This document shows positions 30,104-38,807 of a DNA stretch of 64,000 bases, piece after piece; the stretch's first letter is position 1, and the number at the start of each line of letters is the position of its first letter. The DNA comes from Anaerotruncus colihominis (GTDB lineage Bacteria; Bacillota; Clostridia; Oscillospirales; Ruminococcaceae). The stretch covers positions 744,001-808,000 of the forward strand of contig CP102255.1 in NCBI GenBank assembly GCA_025146135.1, given 5' to 3'. The notes beneath the pieces are model-generated. The model saw nothing but the letters and a program-made list of their open reading frames with translations. It made no database searches and was not told the origin of the DNA. The position numbers were made by a program, and so were the translations under genes.

Positions 30104-30775
30104 ATGGCCCGGTATTTGATGACACACAGTTTACTCAGTTCTTGGCTCTATTCAATGGCGAGCAATCCCTATGAAGATATGACCACCAAGCGCGATCCAA
30201 TGGCAGAGTTCATGTCTACGCTCAATAGGGAGCAGACAAAACCTAGCGGCAAGATGCTGAACGGCATCACGTTTGAAAATTTGGTCACAGCAATTCTTAG
30301 AAATGCGGCGGAGTTCGACTACTGCGAAATGAACGAAAAAACCAAGGAAATTCGACAGTTCCACATTCAGACGGCTGACCATAAGTGGTATGATGCCGCC
30401 GCTAAGGTGGCTCAAACTGTCAGCGGGGGCGTTTTGCAATACCGGGCCAACAAAACTATCGTGGTTGGCGGTCTGACGCTGGTACTGTATGGCCGGCTGG
30501 ACTGCCTCAAGGCCGGAGACATCAAGGACATCAAGTTCTCCAGTAGCTATGACCGGGGTAAGTATTTCAGCAGCACCCAACACCCAACCTACTTTGAAAT
30601 TGTCCCGGAGGCGAAGACCTTTACATATCTGGTAAGCAACGGCTCCGAGGTATGGACGGAGCGGTACTACCGCGAGGAGACGCCCAGCATCATCCCCACC
30701 ATTTCAGACTTTTTGGAATGGCTGGATGCCCTGGAGCTGGCCCCGCTTTACAAAAAGAAGTGGCTGGCGCTATGA
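30104..30775 (+). CDS. PD-(D/E)XK nuclease (Cas4/RecB-like)
   Basis: A 223-residue protein with the catalytic arrangement of PD-(D/E)XK nucleases. YGRLDCLK (Asp) is followed by GDIKDIKFSSS, where D-x-K forms motif III, and by a downstream QHPTYFEI helix. In such phage modules the nuclease resects DNA ends for the annealing ATPase upstream. It starts with the base after the Sak4-like stop codon. Confidence 0.7.
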   Translation: MARYLMTHSLLSSWLYSMASNPYEDMTTKRDPMAEFMSTLNREQTKPSGKMLNGITFENLVTAILRNAAEFDYCEMNEKTKEIRQFHIQTADHKWYDAAAKVAQTVSGGVLQYRANKTIVVGGLTLVLYGRLDCLKAGDIKDIKFSSSYDRGKYFSSTQHPTYFEIVPEAKTFTYLVSNGSEVWTERYYREETPSIIPTISDFLEWLDALELAPLYKKKWLAL

Positions 30776-31302
30776 AGGGACGACTGATTGATCTATCACT
30801 GGGCCTCAATCGAAAGCAACGTATTACCATCGAGGTCGACAGAGATTTCCGAGAGGATTTCGACCGGCTCAAAGAGGCCGAGTTGGATGTGGAGATTAAA
30901 AAACACCGTAACCGCCGTTCTCTGTCGGCCAATGCCTATTTTCACGTCCTGGTCAGTAAGATTGCCGCTGAACGCGGCGGCAGCGAGGACAGCACCAAGG
31001 AATCTCTAGTATGCGAGTACGGCGCCTTGGCCAAAGATCAGGACGGACTCACCGTAGGTTTCAAACTTCCTGCGTCAGTGGATGTGACCACCATCTATCC
31101 CTATGTGAAATGCTTTGACACCCGCGTGGAGAACGGCAAGATGTTCAAATGCTACTTGGTCTACAAGCAGACGCACCTCATGGACAGCAAGGAAATGGCT
31201 CGGCTGATTGACGGGGCCATCGAGGTAGCCAAGGAGCTGGGCGTCGAGACGGATACCCCGGAGCAGCTGGCCCGGTACAAGGAGGACTGGAATAAGGAAT
31301 GA
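30772..31302 (+). CDS. NinB-like recombination protein
   Basis: A 176-residue protein overlapping the nuclease by 4 bp. KKHRNRRSLSANAYFHVLVS and DSKEMARLIDGAIEVAKELG recall NinB/Orf-type phage recombination mediators, which help load strand-exchange proteins onto SSB-coated DNA. Family match is moderate; genomic context supports it. Confidence 0.6.
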   Translation: MKGRLIDLSLGLNRKQRITIEVDRDFREDFDRLKEAELDVEIKKHRNRRSLSANAYFHVLVSKIAAERGGSEDSTKESLVCEYGALAKDQDGLTVGFKLPASVDVTTIYPYVKCFDTRVENGKMFKCYLVYKQTHLMDSKEMARLIDGAIEVAKELGVETDTPEQLARYKEDWNKE

Positions 31303-31682
31303 GAAAAGTTTACTGCGACTACTGCGGCCGGCAGGCTGAGTATGTGGACAGCAAGGTCATCTACGGCAAGAGCTACGGCATGATGTACCTCTGCCGGAAT
31401 TGCATGGCCTACGTCGGTGTTCACAAGGGCACCGACAAGCCCTTGGGCCGGCTGGCCAACGCGGAACTCCGCTGCTGGAAGAAACGGGCCCACGCCGTTT
31501 TTGACCCCCTGTGGCAGCGGGGGCGCTTCCGCGGCCACCGCAACGCGGCTTATGGCTGGCTGGCCCAGAAGATGGGCCTGCCCGTGGAGCAGACCCATAT
31601 CGGAATGTTTGATGTGGCGCAGTGTCGCAAGGCCATCCATATCATTGAGAACGAAACGCGAGGAGGAAGTTCACATGGATGA
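31299..31682 (+). CDS. DUF3268 zinc-finger protein
   Basis: A 127-residue protein with an N-terminal zinc ribbon (VYCDYCGRQAEY, LCRNCMAYVG) and the downstream pattern GRLANAELRCWKKRAHAVFD typical of DUF3268 phage proteins. Probably nucleic-acid binding. Overlaps its upstream neighbour by 4 bp. Confidence 0.7.
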   Translation: MRKVYCDYCGRQAEYVDSKVIYGKSYGMMYLCRNCMAYVGVHKGTDKPLGRLANAELRCWKKRAHAVFDPLWQRGRFRGHRNAAYGWLAQKMGLPVEQTHIGMFDVAQCRKAIHIIENETRGGSSHG

Positions 31683-31914
31683 AAAGAGAAGCCCCGAGGA
31701 GCTGCTGGCGCAGCTGTGCCTGGAGCCCGGCTTCGTGCTGGTGCCGCAGGACCGCTTTGAGGAACTGGTGCGGGCCGAGGCGGAGCGCGACGTCTTGGAA
31801 GTCGTAATTTTGGGAAACAAGAGCTACAACGTCGATGTCGTCATGGCCGCCATCAAGAAAGCCCGGAACAAGGTGCTCCTGGGCAAGCCGGAGGTGGAGG
31901 GCGATGCTCAATAG
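31675..31914 (+). CDS. small acidic phage protein
   Basis: ATG 31675 follows GAGGAAG within the preceding gene. The 79-residue product (MDEKRSPEELLAQLCLEPGF) is acidic at the start and basic at the end (KKARNKVLLGK). Not recognised. It overlaps SSB by 11 bp, so the genes are probably translationally coupled. Confidence 0.55.
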   Translation: MDEKRSPEELLAQLCLEPGFVLVPQDRFEELVRAEAERDVLEVVILGNKSYNVDVVMAAIKKARNKVLLGKPEVEGDAQ

Positions 31915-32371
31915 AATCATCATCATGGGTCGGCTGACCCGTGATCCGGAACTGCGCAGTACCCCAAACGGCACGTCTGTTGCCTCTTTCACCCTGGCGG
32001 TAGACCGTGACTTCAAAAATAAGCAGACCGGAGAGAAGGAAACGGACTTTATCGACATGATCGCCTGGCGTTCTACTGCCGAATTTGTTGCCAGATATTT
32101 TACCAAGGGCCGTATGGCCGTAGTGGAGGGTCGGCTTCAGATTCGTCTTTGGGAGGACCGCGATGGTAATAAGCGAAAGTCCGCCGAAGTCATAGCCGAC
32201 AGCGTTTACTTTGGGGATTCAAAGAAAGATAATGATGGCCGTAGTGATCAAAATTATCCAGCGGGCGGATACAGCGATGTTCCAGGCGGAAGAGGTACGC
32301 CGCCGTCTGCACCTGTGTATTCTATTCCCGACTTCACCGAGGTGGACGATGACGGGGATTTGCCATTCTGA
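31904..32371 (+). CDS. ssb: single-stranded DNA-binding protein
   Basis: A 155-residue SSB. The OB fold covers residues 1-105 (MLNRIIIMGRLTRDPELRST, DFIDMIAWRSTAEFVARYF), followed by a glycine/proline-rich linker and the acidic tip DDDGDLPF, which recruits partner enzymes. ATG 31904 follows GGAGG. It protects single strands during phage replication and recombination. Confidence 0.93.
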   Translation: MLNRIIIMGRLTRDPELRSTPNGTSVASFTLAVDRDFKNKQTGEKETDFIDMIAWRSTAEFVARYFTKGRMAVVEGRLQIRLWEDRDGNKRKSAEVIADSVYFGDSKKDNDGRSDQNYPAGGYSDVPGGRGTPPSAPVYSIPDFTEVDDDGDLPF

Positions 32372-32456
32372 TTTATTTGGACAGGCCGTTCCATGCGGGC
32401 GGCCTGTCCAAAAGGCCCTGTGGCATGGACAAAGTTAAAAAGGAGTTGGATGATCT

Positions 32457-33323
32457 ATGTCCCGCAGAGAACAACCGTATCTTCCGCTTTATGTCATGGA
32501 TTTTCTTACAGATGAAAAATTGGTTGAGTGCAGCGCAGAGAGTACAGGCGTCTATATCCGGCTCATGTGTCTTATGCATAAATCTGAACAGTATGGTGCG
32601 ATTTTGCTCAAGCAAAAGGATAAGCAAACTGGAAAGCAAATTTATGATTTTGCTTGTAAATTAATGCGGCAAATGCCTTATGACATAGAGACGATCGAGC
32701 GTTCATTGACAGAATTGCTGAATGAAGGCGTTCTGTCCATGGATGGGGACGTTTTATTCCAGAGGCGTATGGTGCGTGACGGCAAACTCAGCGATACAAG
32801 GGCTTCTGCGGGAAAAAGAGGCGGACAAGGGCGAGGGCAGAAAAACGGCGCGCGGGCTTTTGCTTCTCGTTTTGCTTCGGATTTTGCTCAAGCAAAAACC
32901 GAAGCAAACGCTGAAAATGAAATTGAAATTGAAAATGAATATGAAATTGAAGATAAAAGTGAAGATGAAGATAACAGAGATATTCCGAAAGAGGCAAATA
33001 CCTCATTGCCCGCGCGCGAGAAAATGAGTCGGCTGCGGAAATATGGTCAATACGGATGGGTGAAGCTGACAGACGATCAGTACGAGCGCCTTCAACGCGA
33101 ACTTGGCGATGCCGAACTGCAACGATGTATTGATTACATCGATGAGAGCGCCCAGATCACCAAAAACAAAAACAAATGGCGGGACTGGAACCTTGTAATT
33201 CGAAAATGCAGCAGAGATAGATGGGGATTGTCTGTGAAAGGGGGTGCTGCTCCTGGAAGGGATCAGCCGCATTCTGCCGAATTTAAACCTTCAACTGGAT
33301 TCCGAAAAGCCGAATCATCCTGA
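32457..33323 (+). CDS. phage replisome organiser-like protein
   Basis: A 288-residue protein. The N-terminal 110 residues (YLPLYVMDFLTDEKLVECSA, GVYIRLMCLMHKSEQYGAIL) match the DUF1376-like replisome-organiser N-terminus, a winged helix for origin binding. A highly charged linker follows (about residues 150-185, alternating Glu and Ile/Asn). The C-terminal 100 residues end in a WRDWNLVIRKCSRDRWGL motif seen in DnaD-type helicase-loading proteins. It precedes the DnaC-like loader, as in SPP1-like replication modules. Confidence 0.7.
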   Translation: MSRREQPYLPLYVMDFLTDEKLVECSAESTGVYIRLMCLMHKSEQYGAILLKQKDKQTGKQIYDFACKLMRQMPYDIETIERSLTELLNEGVLSMDGDVLFQRRMVRDGKLSDTRASAGKRGGQGRGQKNGARAFASRFASDFAQAKTEANAENEIEIENEYEIEDKSEDEDNRDIPKEANTSLPAREKMSRLRKYGQYGWVKLTDDQYERLQRELGDAELQRCIDYIDESAQITKNKNKWRDWNLVIRKCSRDRWGLSVKGGAAPGRDQPHSAEFKPSTGFRKAESS

Positions 33324-34257
33324 CGAGTATGCCGACCTTCGGCAGTATGGCCAAAAGATTACCTCAAAGCAAGCCGAGGATCGAGGAATAAAATCAACCT
33401 GCGGCCCTGCTCCGCCACCGGAAAAATGCAAATATTGCGGCGCGCCGCTTTACTACGAGGGCATGATTATGCCCGATCTTACCAATGACCGTGACAATGC
33501 TCCCCCGCCCTGGATATTCCGATGGACAAATATGCCAATTCGGTGTACCTGCCCTGATGCTGTAAAACATTGGGAACGGTACGACGCAGAACAGGAACGA
33601 AAACGTCTTGAGAAGGAAAAAGAGCAGCAGAGGATGTGGCATCGCCGTCGGGTAAACGATCTACTTGCCAAAAGCGGGATTCGAAAACGGTTTCAGCAAC
33701 GGACGTTTGAACGTTTCAAAGCCGATACCCCGGGCAGAAAGCAGGCATATAACGCAGCCCGGGAATATGCTGAAAATTTTGCAATTATCAAAGAGACCGG
33801 CGATGGACTGTACATAGAGGGAACCAATGGGACCGGCAAGACACATTTGGCCGCCGCTATCGCCATGTACCTGACCGATAAGGAATACTCGGTTATTATG
33901 AAAACGTCCTTTGATCTGCTGGACGAAATTAAAAGGGCTTTTGACGACGCGTACACATCGGAACATGAGGTCATGAAGGCATATCGGGAGTGTGATCTCT
34001 TGATCATTGATGATCTTGGCAAAGAACAATGTACCGATTGGTCTATGTCAATTCTTTATTCCATCATCAACGAGCGATACGAAGCCATGAAACCAATCAT
34101 TATCACCACAAATTTTGGCGCCGAGGATTTAATCCGCACACTTACTCCACGGGGATACGGATGCCAGAAAATTGAGTCTATCATAAGCAGGCTGCGGGAG
34201 GTATCCCAAACTTTGACAATGGCTTGGGATGACTACCGCAGCAGACAGGAGGAATGA
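33244..34257 (+). CDS. DnaC-like helicase loader ATPase
   Basis: A 337-residue AAA+ protein, GTG start 33244. A zinc motif at the N-terminus (KCKYCGAPLYY ... RCTC), Walker A GTNGTGKTH (about residue 195), Walker B LLIIDDLGKE, and sensor-1 IIITTNF are visible. It loads the replicative helicase at the phage origin. It overlaps the replisome organiser by 80 bp in another frame, which is unusually long; the true start may be a little downstream. Confidence 0.85.
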   Translation: MLLLEGISRILPNLNLQLDSEKPNHPDEYADLRQYGQKITSKQAEDRGIKSTCGPAPPPEKCKYCGAPLYYEGMIMPDLTNDRDNAPPPWIFRWTNMPIRCTCPDAVKHWERYDAEQERKRLEKEKEQQRMWHRRRVNDLLAKSGIRKRFQQRTFERFKADTPGRKQAYNAAREYAENFAIIKETGDGLYIEGTNGTGKTHLAAAIAMYLTDKEYSVIMKTSFDLLDEIKRAFDDAYTSEHEVMKAYRECDLLIIDDLGKEQCTDWSMSILYSIINERYEAMKPIIITTNFGAEDLIRTLTPRGYGCQKIESIISRLREVSQTLTMAWDDYRSRQEE

Positions 34258-34862
34258 TGAAGCAATACAGGATTTGGATGTTACCCTACATAAAACTCTG
34301 TGTACTTGTGGCCGTTGCCACGATTATGGCGGTTGCGTCTGTAATGAAGGGAGACGCCCCTAATAAAAAAGCTCTGACAGACGTGCCAACTGCACCAATG
34401 GAAATACTCCCGGCTGCTGAAATGGTCATTTTAGAGCAGGAAATGGAAGCAGAATCTCCAATCCCACAGATCATCGAGCGGTATGATTCTATCAACATTT
34501 CAGAAAACGAATTACATGAACTGGCAGCGATTGTCTATCTGGAGGCTGGAAATCAAAGTGCAAAAGGCCAACAGGCCGTTGCGGAAGTCGTATTGAACCG
34601 TGTGATTTCCCCGGACTTCCCGGACAGTGTACATGACGTGCTGCATCAAGGAGAGGACACAGCGATGCCGCAGTTCTCCGCAATTTGTGTTCAGCAAACC
34701 GCAGAACCGGGACAAATGCAATATGAAGCGGTTGCCGCCGCTTTATATGGTCCGTCCGTTCTTCCGGCTGATGTGGTGTACTTTTCTCGTAACGGTGAGA
34801 ATGATCGCATATGGGGGGCCATTGGAGATCATATATTCTGCTTTGGTTATGTTTGGGAGTGA
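34254..34862 (+). CDS. SleB-type cell-wall hydrolase, membrane anchored
   Basis: A 202-residue protein. Residues 8-30 are a membrane anchor or signal (YIKLCVLVAVATIMAVASV). Residues about 85-200 are a Hydrolase_2 domain (LAAIVYLEAGNQSAKGQQAV, EVVLNRVISPDFPDSVHDVL), the fold of spore cortex-lytic SleB. The Glu in YLEAGN is the likely catalytic acid. Overlaps the loader gene (ATGATGA). Its position among replication genes, far from any holin, argues against a role in lysis. Confidence 0.8.
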   Translation: MMKQYRIWMLPYIKLCVLVAVATIMAVASVMKGDAPNKKALTDVPTAPMEILPAAEMVILEQEMEAESPIPQIIERYDSINISENELHELAAIVYLEAGNQSAKGQQAVAEVVLNRVISPDFPDSVHDVLHQGEDTAMPQFSAICVQQTAEPGQMQYEAVAAALYGPSVLPADVVYFSRNGENDRIWGAIGDHIFCFGYVWE

Positions 34863-34866
34863 TGTC

Positions 34867-35052
34867 ATGAAACAAATGCAGCTTAAAAGATTCTTACATG
34901 CCCTTTGTGGCCTGGGGTTCCTGATACTGTTTGGCACCGCCAACGCCAGTGATTTAAACAGTATCTCGATTAGCCGGACGTTCTGGCAATCGTTTGTTGG
35001 GCTGACGATGTTCATTGTCGGCGGAACGCTGGGAGGATTGATTGAATGGTAA
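34867..35052 (+). CDS. small membrane protein
   Basis: A 61-residue protein with two hydrophobic segments (LHALCGLGFLILFGTA and FVGLTMFIVGGTLGGLIEW). ATG 34867 is 4 bp after the hydrolase stop, so the pair is likely co-translated. A small two-helix protein beside a wall hydrolase could be an accessory or holin-like factor; this is inference. Confidence 0.55.
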   Translation: MKQMQLKRFLHALCGLGFLILFGTANASDLNSISISRTFWQSFVGLTMFIVGGTLGGLIEW

Positions 35053-35558
35053 GGAACAAAGACCCCAAGCGCCAATGGCAGGGTGCTGTCAGCAAGGCCA
35101 GAGGCAGACAGTTCGAAGAACAGATTGACGCTGCGTTTGAATATTATCGTAATCAGGGCAGCGCCATTATCGAAAAGACCCCTGAACCGATGCGCCCCAT
35201 CAAAAACCTTGGCGCTGGAAAATTTATTGCTTTTTTCGAACGCAAAGCACAACCGGACTATAAAGGTGTCATCAAAGGCGGCCAGGCGGTCATTTTTGAA
35301 GCAAAGTTTACATCAGCCGATCGCATGGAACAAAGCCGGGTACTTCAAAGCCAGGCTGAATATTTAACCCATTATCAGTATCTTGGAGCAAGGTGTTTCA
35401 TCGTGGCAGGGTTCGCCTCAAATGGGGTTTACCGGCTCCCTTGGGATGTTTGGCGGAACATGAAGGAGCGTTTTGGCCGCAAGTACATCACTGAATCAGA
35501 TCTGCAAGAATATCGAGTGCTGACGGCACAAAACGGTGCGCTGCTGTTGCTCGATTAA
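35046..35558 (+). CDS. RecU-like Holliday-junction resolvase
   Basis: A 170-residue nuclease with the PD-(D/E)XK core of RecU: ARGRQFEEQIDAAFEYY (motif I), QPDYKGVI (Asp) and VIFEAKFTSADR (E-x-K), followed by LQSQAEYLTHYQYLGARCFI. It resolves recombination intermediates before packaging. Overlaps the small membrane gene by 7 bp. Confidence 0.85.
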   Translation: MVRNKDPKRQWQGAVSKARGRQFEEQIDAAFEYYRNQGSAIIEKTPEPMRPIKNLGAGKFIAFFERKAQPDYKGVIKGGQAVIFEAKFTSADRMEQSRVLQSQAEYLTHYQYLGARCFIVAGFASNGVYRLPWDVWRNMKERFGRKYITESDLQEYRVLTAQNGALLLLD

Positions 35559-35575
35559 GAAAGGGGTTTATCATC

Positions 35576-36334
35576 ATGAGCGAGATTTCCAAGTACGAAG
35601 CCTACAAAAAGAAGTTGCAAGGTGTTTGCGACGAAAACGATCTGGTGTTTCGCTTTCGTTGTGACAGATATCCTATTACCCTGACCATTAAGCCGGTCAC
35701 TGGTCTGGAGGAACAGCTATCTTTACTGGAGAATGTCGAGGATAAGGGATACACCAGTCCCGATGCATCCATCGTGTTTTTCTTCAAAGATGGCAGTATA
35801 ACCTACAAGACCTCGCAGACCTTCACCATTAACGACACACTGTTCTCCAAAATCAAAAACCTATTCAAAAACATGCACTACTGCTGGCTCCAGTTTTTCT
35901 TTCGGGATGTGGTCGAGAAGGGCGTTTTGACACCGAAGACCATGCCGGTTATCGATAAAAGCAACGATGACCTTCCAAAAGAAGCGGAGCCGCTGGAGAG
36001 CTTTGACGATGAAGGGGAATATGGAGATGACGGTACCCTCTCCGGAGATGACGAAGGGGACGGCGCGCCCCCTGTTGGCGAAAGTGGGAACCCTCCGGCT
36101 ACGGACCTCGATGACCCTGTCCTCCAGGAAGCCGCACGTATCGTCAGGGCCGAGAACAAGGCCACGGTCTCCCTGCTGCAACTACGCATGGGCATCGGAT
36201 ATGCCAAGGCCGCGCGCATTATCGACGCCCTGGAAGATCTCGGTGTGGTCGGCCCCTTCAATGGCTCCGAGCCGCGCGAGGTTTTGCCCTATGACGAGCC
36301 CGACGATCAGGAAGGCGGTGACGAGAATGGCTAA
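35576..36334 (+). CDS. phage protein with a C-terminal FtsK-gamma-type winged helix
   Basis: A 252-residue protein. The N-terminal 130 residues are unassigned. An acidic linker follows (about 135-185, DDEGEYGDDG). The last 65 residues (QEAARIVRAENKATVSLLQL, RMGIGYAKAARIIDALEDLG) match the gamma domain of FtsK/SpoIIIE, which reads 8-bp polar sequences (KOPS/SRS) on the chromosome. No ATPase domain is present. It may borrow this DNA-reading module to find host polar sequences. Confidence 0.7.
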   Translation: MSEISKYEAYKKKLQGVCDENDLVFRFRCDRYPITLTIKPVTGLEEQLSLLENVEDKGYTSPDASIVFFFKDGSITYKTSQTFTINDTLFSKIKNLFKNMHYCWLQFFFRDVVEKGVLTPKTMPVIDKSNDDLPKEAEPLESFDDEGEYGDDGTLSGDDEGDGAPPVGESGNPPATDLDDPVLQEAARIVRAENKATVSLLQLRMGIGYAKAARIIDALEDLGVVGPFNGSEPREVLPYDEPDDQEGGDENG

Positions 36335-36548
36335 GACCCGAATGGACAAGAAGTACACCGGAGAAGTCATGAAGCAGGCCCAACAAATGAGCCGCGAGGA
36401 CTACAAGGCCGTCAAGCACATGGACAAGGTGCAAATGATCGCATACCTGCAGCGTATCTATCGCCGCGGTTACGAGGCTGGCGTCAAGGCCGAAGCTACG
36501 CGTCAGAAAGCGGAGCAGGCAGCCGCAGAAGCTGTCGCGGAGGAGTAA
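36327..36548 (+). CDS. small basic phage protein
   Basis: ATG 36327 overlaps the end of the FtsK-gamma gene by 8 bp. A 73-residue helical protein (MAKTRMDKKYTGEVMKQAQQ) with an Ala/Glu-rich tail. Function unknown. Confidence 0.5.
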   Translation: MAKTRMDKKYTGEVMKQAQQMSREDYKAVKHMDKVQMIAYLQRIYRRGYEAGVKAEATRQKAEQAAAEAVAEE

Positions 36549-36551
36549 GCT

Positions 36552-37415
36552 ATGGGAAAGGCCGTTCGTCGCGTCAGAGGAGAGGCGCAGAAGAACATCA
36601 TCAGATGCATGGACATTCTGATCGGGCGATATTCCCGGTGGGAAGTGTGGCAGGACTTCATCATCATGTCCGCCATCAGTATTGCAAATCTCTTTGACGG
36701 CCCACATCGGGAAGCCCGGGAAAAGGAGTACATGACCCGCTCGGGAAAATACTCTGCCAAAGAGATGGCGGTTTTTGCACAGATGCTCGCAGAAGTTGTC
36801 GCCGATCTGGAGCACAACCCCGATCAGGACTTCCTCGGGGAATTGTTTATGGCTCTCGATCTCGGAAACGAGTGGGCGGGTCAGTTCTTTACCCCGTACT
36901 CCGTCTGCCGCGCAATGGCCGCCGTGTCCTACGGCGAAGACCTCAAAGCAAAAATCGAGACACATGGTTGGGCCTCCGTGAATGACCCGGCCTGCGGTGC
37001 GGGGGCGCTGCTGGTAGCATTCGCCAACGAGTGCCGCCGTCCCGGAAATGACGTCAACTATCAGACGTCGGTGCTGTTCGTAGCGCAGGACATCGACTTT
37101 TTGGCTGGATGTATGTGCTATATCCAGTTGAGCCTCATGGGTTGCCCCGGATATATTGTGATCGGCGATACCATCGCTCACCCCAGCACGAGCTATGACC
37201 CAAGGGGACTACTTCCAGTCAGCGGCTCAAATATTTGGTTTACCCCCATGTATTTTCGTGACATATGGCATTGGCGCAGAATTTGGGCACAGATGGCTCT
37301 CATGTATCGGCCGGCGGTTTCGCTGGATAAGGTCGAGAAATCTGCTCTGGAACAGCCCGCCATTGTTGAACAACCGCTGACGCAGACCAAGACCGGGCAG
37401 CTATCTTTCTTTTGA
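36552..37415 (+). CDS. type I-like DNA methyltransferase, catalytic motif altered
   Basis: A 287-residue HsdM-like protein. The GQFFTPYSVCRAMAAV region and SAM-binding motif I NDPACGAGALL are present. Motif IV, which should read NPPY/F, is not found; its expected position shows WFTPMYF. The protein is short compared with HsdM (about 500). It may bind SAM or DNA without methylating, or use a divergent motif. Start ATG 36552 follows GGAGGAG. No specificity or restriction partner is adjacent. Confidence 0.65.
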   Translation: MGKAVRRVRGEAQKNIIRCMDILIGRYSRWEVWQDFIIMSAISIANLFDGPHREAREKEYMTRSGKYSAKEMAVFAQMLAEVVADLEHNPDQDFLGELFMALDLGNEWAGQFFTPYSVCRAMAAVSYGEDLKAKIETHGWASVNDPACGAGALLVAFANECRRPGNDVNYQTSVLFVAQDIDFLAGCMCYIQLSLMGCPGYIVIGDTIAHPSTSYDPRGLLPVSGSNIWFTPMYFRDIWHWRRIWAQMALMYRPAVSLDKVEKSALEQPAIVEQPLTQTKTGQLSFF

Positions 37416-37429
37416 TGGGAGGGGAACAC

Positions 37430-38590
37430 ATGAAGCGATGGACACCTGAAGACGAAGTGATCCTTTGTGAATGTTGGGGGACGATGACCGTTGCTGGTCT
37501 GTGCAAAAAGCTCAACAGATCGAAAAACGCCGTTATGATGAAAGTAAACAGGCTCGGACTCCCGCCTTACTTGGAAAGCGGCGAGTATATCACAATGCGT
37601 CAACTTATCCTTGCCCTTGGATATAGCGGAAGCTCAGACAGCTACAAAATCAAAAGCTGGATCCAGAACAGAGGATTCCCTGTGCGAAATAAGCGGCATA
37701 CCAAGAAAGTCGTCAGAGTTGTTTTTCTGGACGAGTTCTGGAAGTGGGCGGAGAAAAACCGCTCCTTCCTGGACTTCTCCAAAATGGAGCCGTTGGCCCT
37801 GGGTGCGGAACCGGAATGGGTGGCCGAGCAGCGTCGGAAAGACTTCCAGGCGTTTGCCATCCAGCGCAAGGACCCATGGACGCCCGAGGAGGACGGTCGG
37901 CTGAAGATCCTTGTGGAGCAGCAGCGATATGGGTATGCCGAGCTGTCTGAAATGCTCAGGCGGTCAGCTGGAGCAATCCAGCGCCGATGTACCGACCTCA
38001 GCCTGAAGGCTCGACCGGTCAAGGCGGACAACCACGGGAGCACAGCCACATGGACCAAGGAGGATTTCGACAAGCTGGCCGACGGTATCCGCCGGGGTGA
38101 CAGCTACACGCTGATCGGCAAGGCAATCGGAAAGTCCGAAAAGGCCGTCCGTGGCAAGGTCTACTTTGTGTACTTAACCGAGAGCCAGGACCGTGTGCGG
38201 GCCATGATGGGAGACTGCTCCTGGGGCTACGGAGCGCCGGAGCCGACCGTGAAGCAGGCAGTCTGTCTCTCCAGGACAAAGACAGAAGCACGGAAAAACC
38301 TATCTGCCCTTGTCGGTGTGCTTCGTTACCGCATGAATCAACTCGGGTATGACCCCTACTGGCAACGATTCATGTGTATGAACTGGGATGACATCGGCGG
38401 GTGCTCTGCCGGGTGCGCTGATTGCGACTCCTGCGCGGAGTTCCGGCGGATCCAGCCCCAGTATTGTGCTCGCTGTGGAGCTACCTTCTATGAGCGCAAG
38501 GAAAATCGCTTCTGCAGCTCCTGTCGGCAGGCCCGAAAAAAGCAGGCCCAGCGCCATTGGTGCCGTGTCAATGCAAAAGTAGGAGGATAG
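37430..38590 (+). CDS. Myb/SANT-like DNA-binding protein with zinc tail
   Basis: A 386-residue protein, ATG 37430 after GGGAGGGG. Three Myb-like repeats are seen: KRWTPEDEVILCECWGTM at the start, DPWTPEEDGRLKILVEQQ near residue 148, and ATWTKEDFDKLADGIRRG near 203, each with the spaced Trp/aromatic pattern. The C-terminal 60 residues hold two Cys clusters (CSAGCADCDSC and YCARCGATFYERKENRFCSS). Probably a transcription or genome-organising factor of the phage. Confidence 0.7.
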   Translation: MKRWTPEDEVILCECWGTMTVAGLCKKLNRSKNAVMMKVNRLGLPPYLESGEYITMRQLILALGYSGSSDSYKIKSWIQNRGFPVRNKRHTKKVVRVVFLDEFWKWAEKNRSFLDFSKMEPLALGAEPEWVAEQRRKDFQAFAIQRKDPWTPEEDGRLKILVEQQRYGYAELSEMLRRSAGAIQRRCTDLSLKARPVKADNHGSTATWTKEDFDKLADGIRRGDSYTLIGKAIGKSEKAVRGKVYFVYLTESQDRVRAMMGDCSWGYGAPEPTVKQAVCLSRTKTEARKNLSALVGVLRYRMNQLGYDPYWQRFMCMNWDDIGGCSAGCADCDSCAEFRRIQPQYCARCGATFYERKENRFCSSCRQARKKQAQRHWCRVNAKVGG

Positions 38591-38592
38591 GG

Positions 38593-38781
38593 ATGTACTT
38601 TCTTGAACGAAAAGAGCCGGTTTGCAAGAAAGCCGTTCTCGGGAATTGCAGCTTCCCGGTAGAAACCCATCGGTGGAAAGCGATTTATACCTGCCCGGAG
38701 CGGTGGCCGCTGGAGGCTCTGCTCCGGCACATGGACCCCAAGACGCACCGCATCACATCAAATTCCCCTGCCGAGGGATAA
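38593..38781 (+). CDS. small phage protein
   Basis: AGGAGG lies 6 nt before ATG 38593. A 62-residue protein (MYFLERKEPVCKKAVLGNCS) without recognised domain; often seen as a small gene before ParB-like genes in related phages, by impression only. Confidence 0.5.
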   Translation: MYFLERKEPVCKKAVLGNCSFPVETHRWKAIYTCPERWPLEALLRHMDPKTHRITSNSPAEG

Positions 38782-38807
38782 GTCGGCCGACGAAAGGAGC
38801 TATTATA

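Noticed and set aside
29099..30127. 342-codon minus-strand frame opposite the Sak4-like gene
   Set aside because: Composition is that of an antisense frame; the plus-strand ATPase has Walker motifs and operon spacing.
34254..35052. Phage lysis cassette (endolysin and holin)
   Set aside because: It lies between helicase loader and RecU with early genes, and SleB-type enzymes are not usual endolysins; the true lysis genes probably lie beyond the window.
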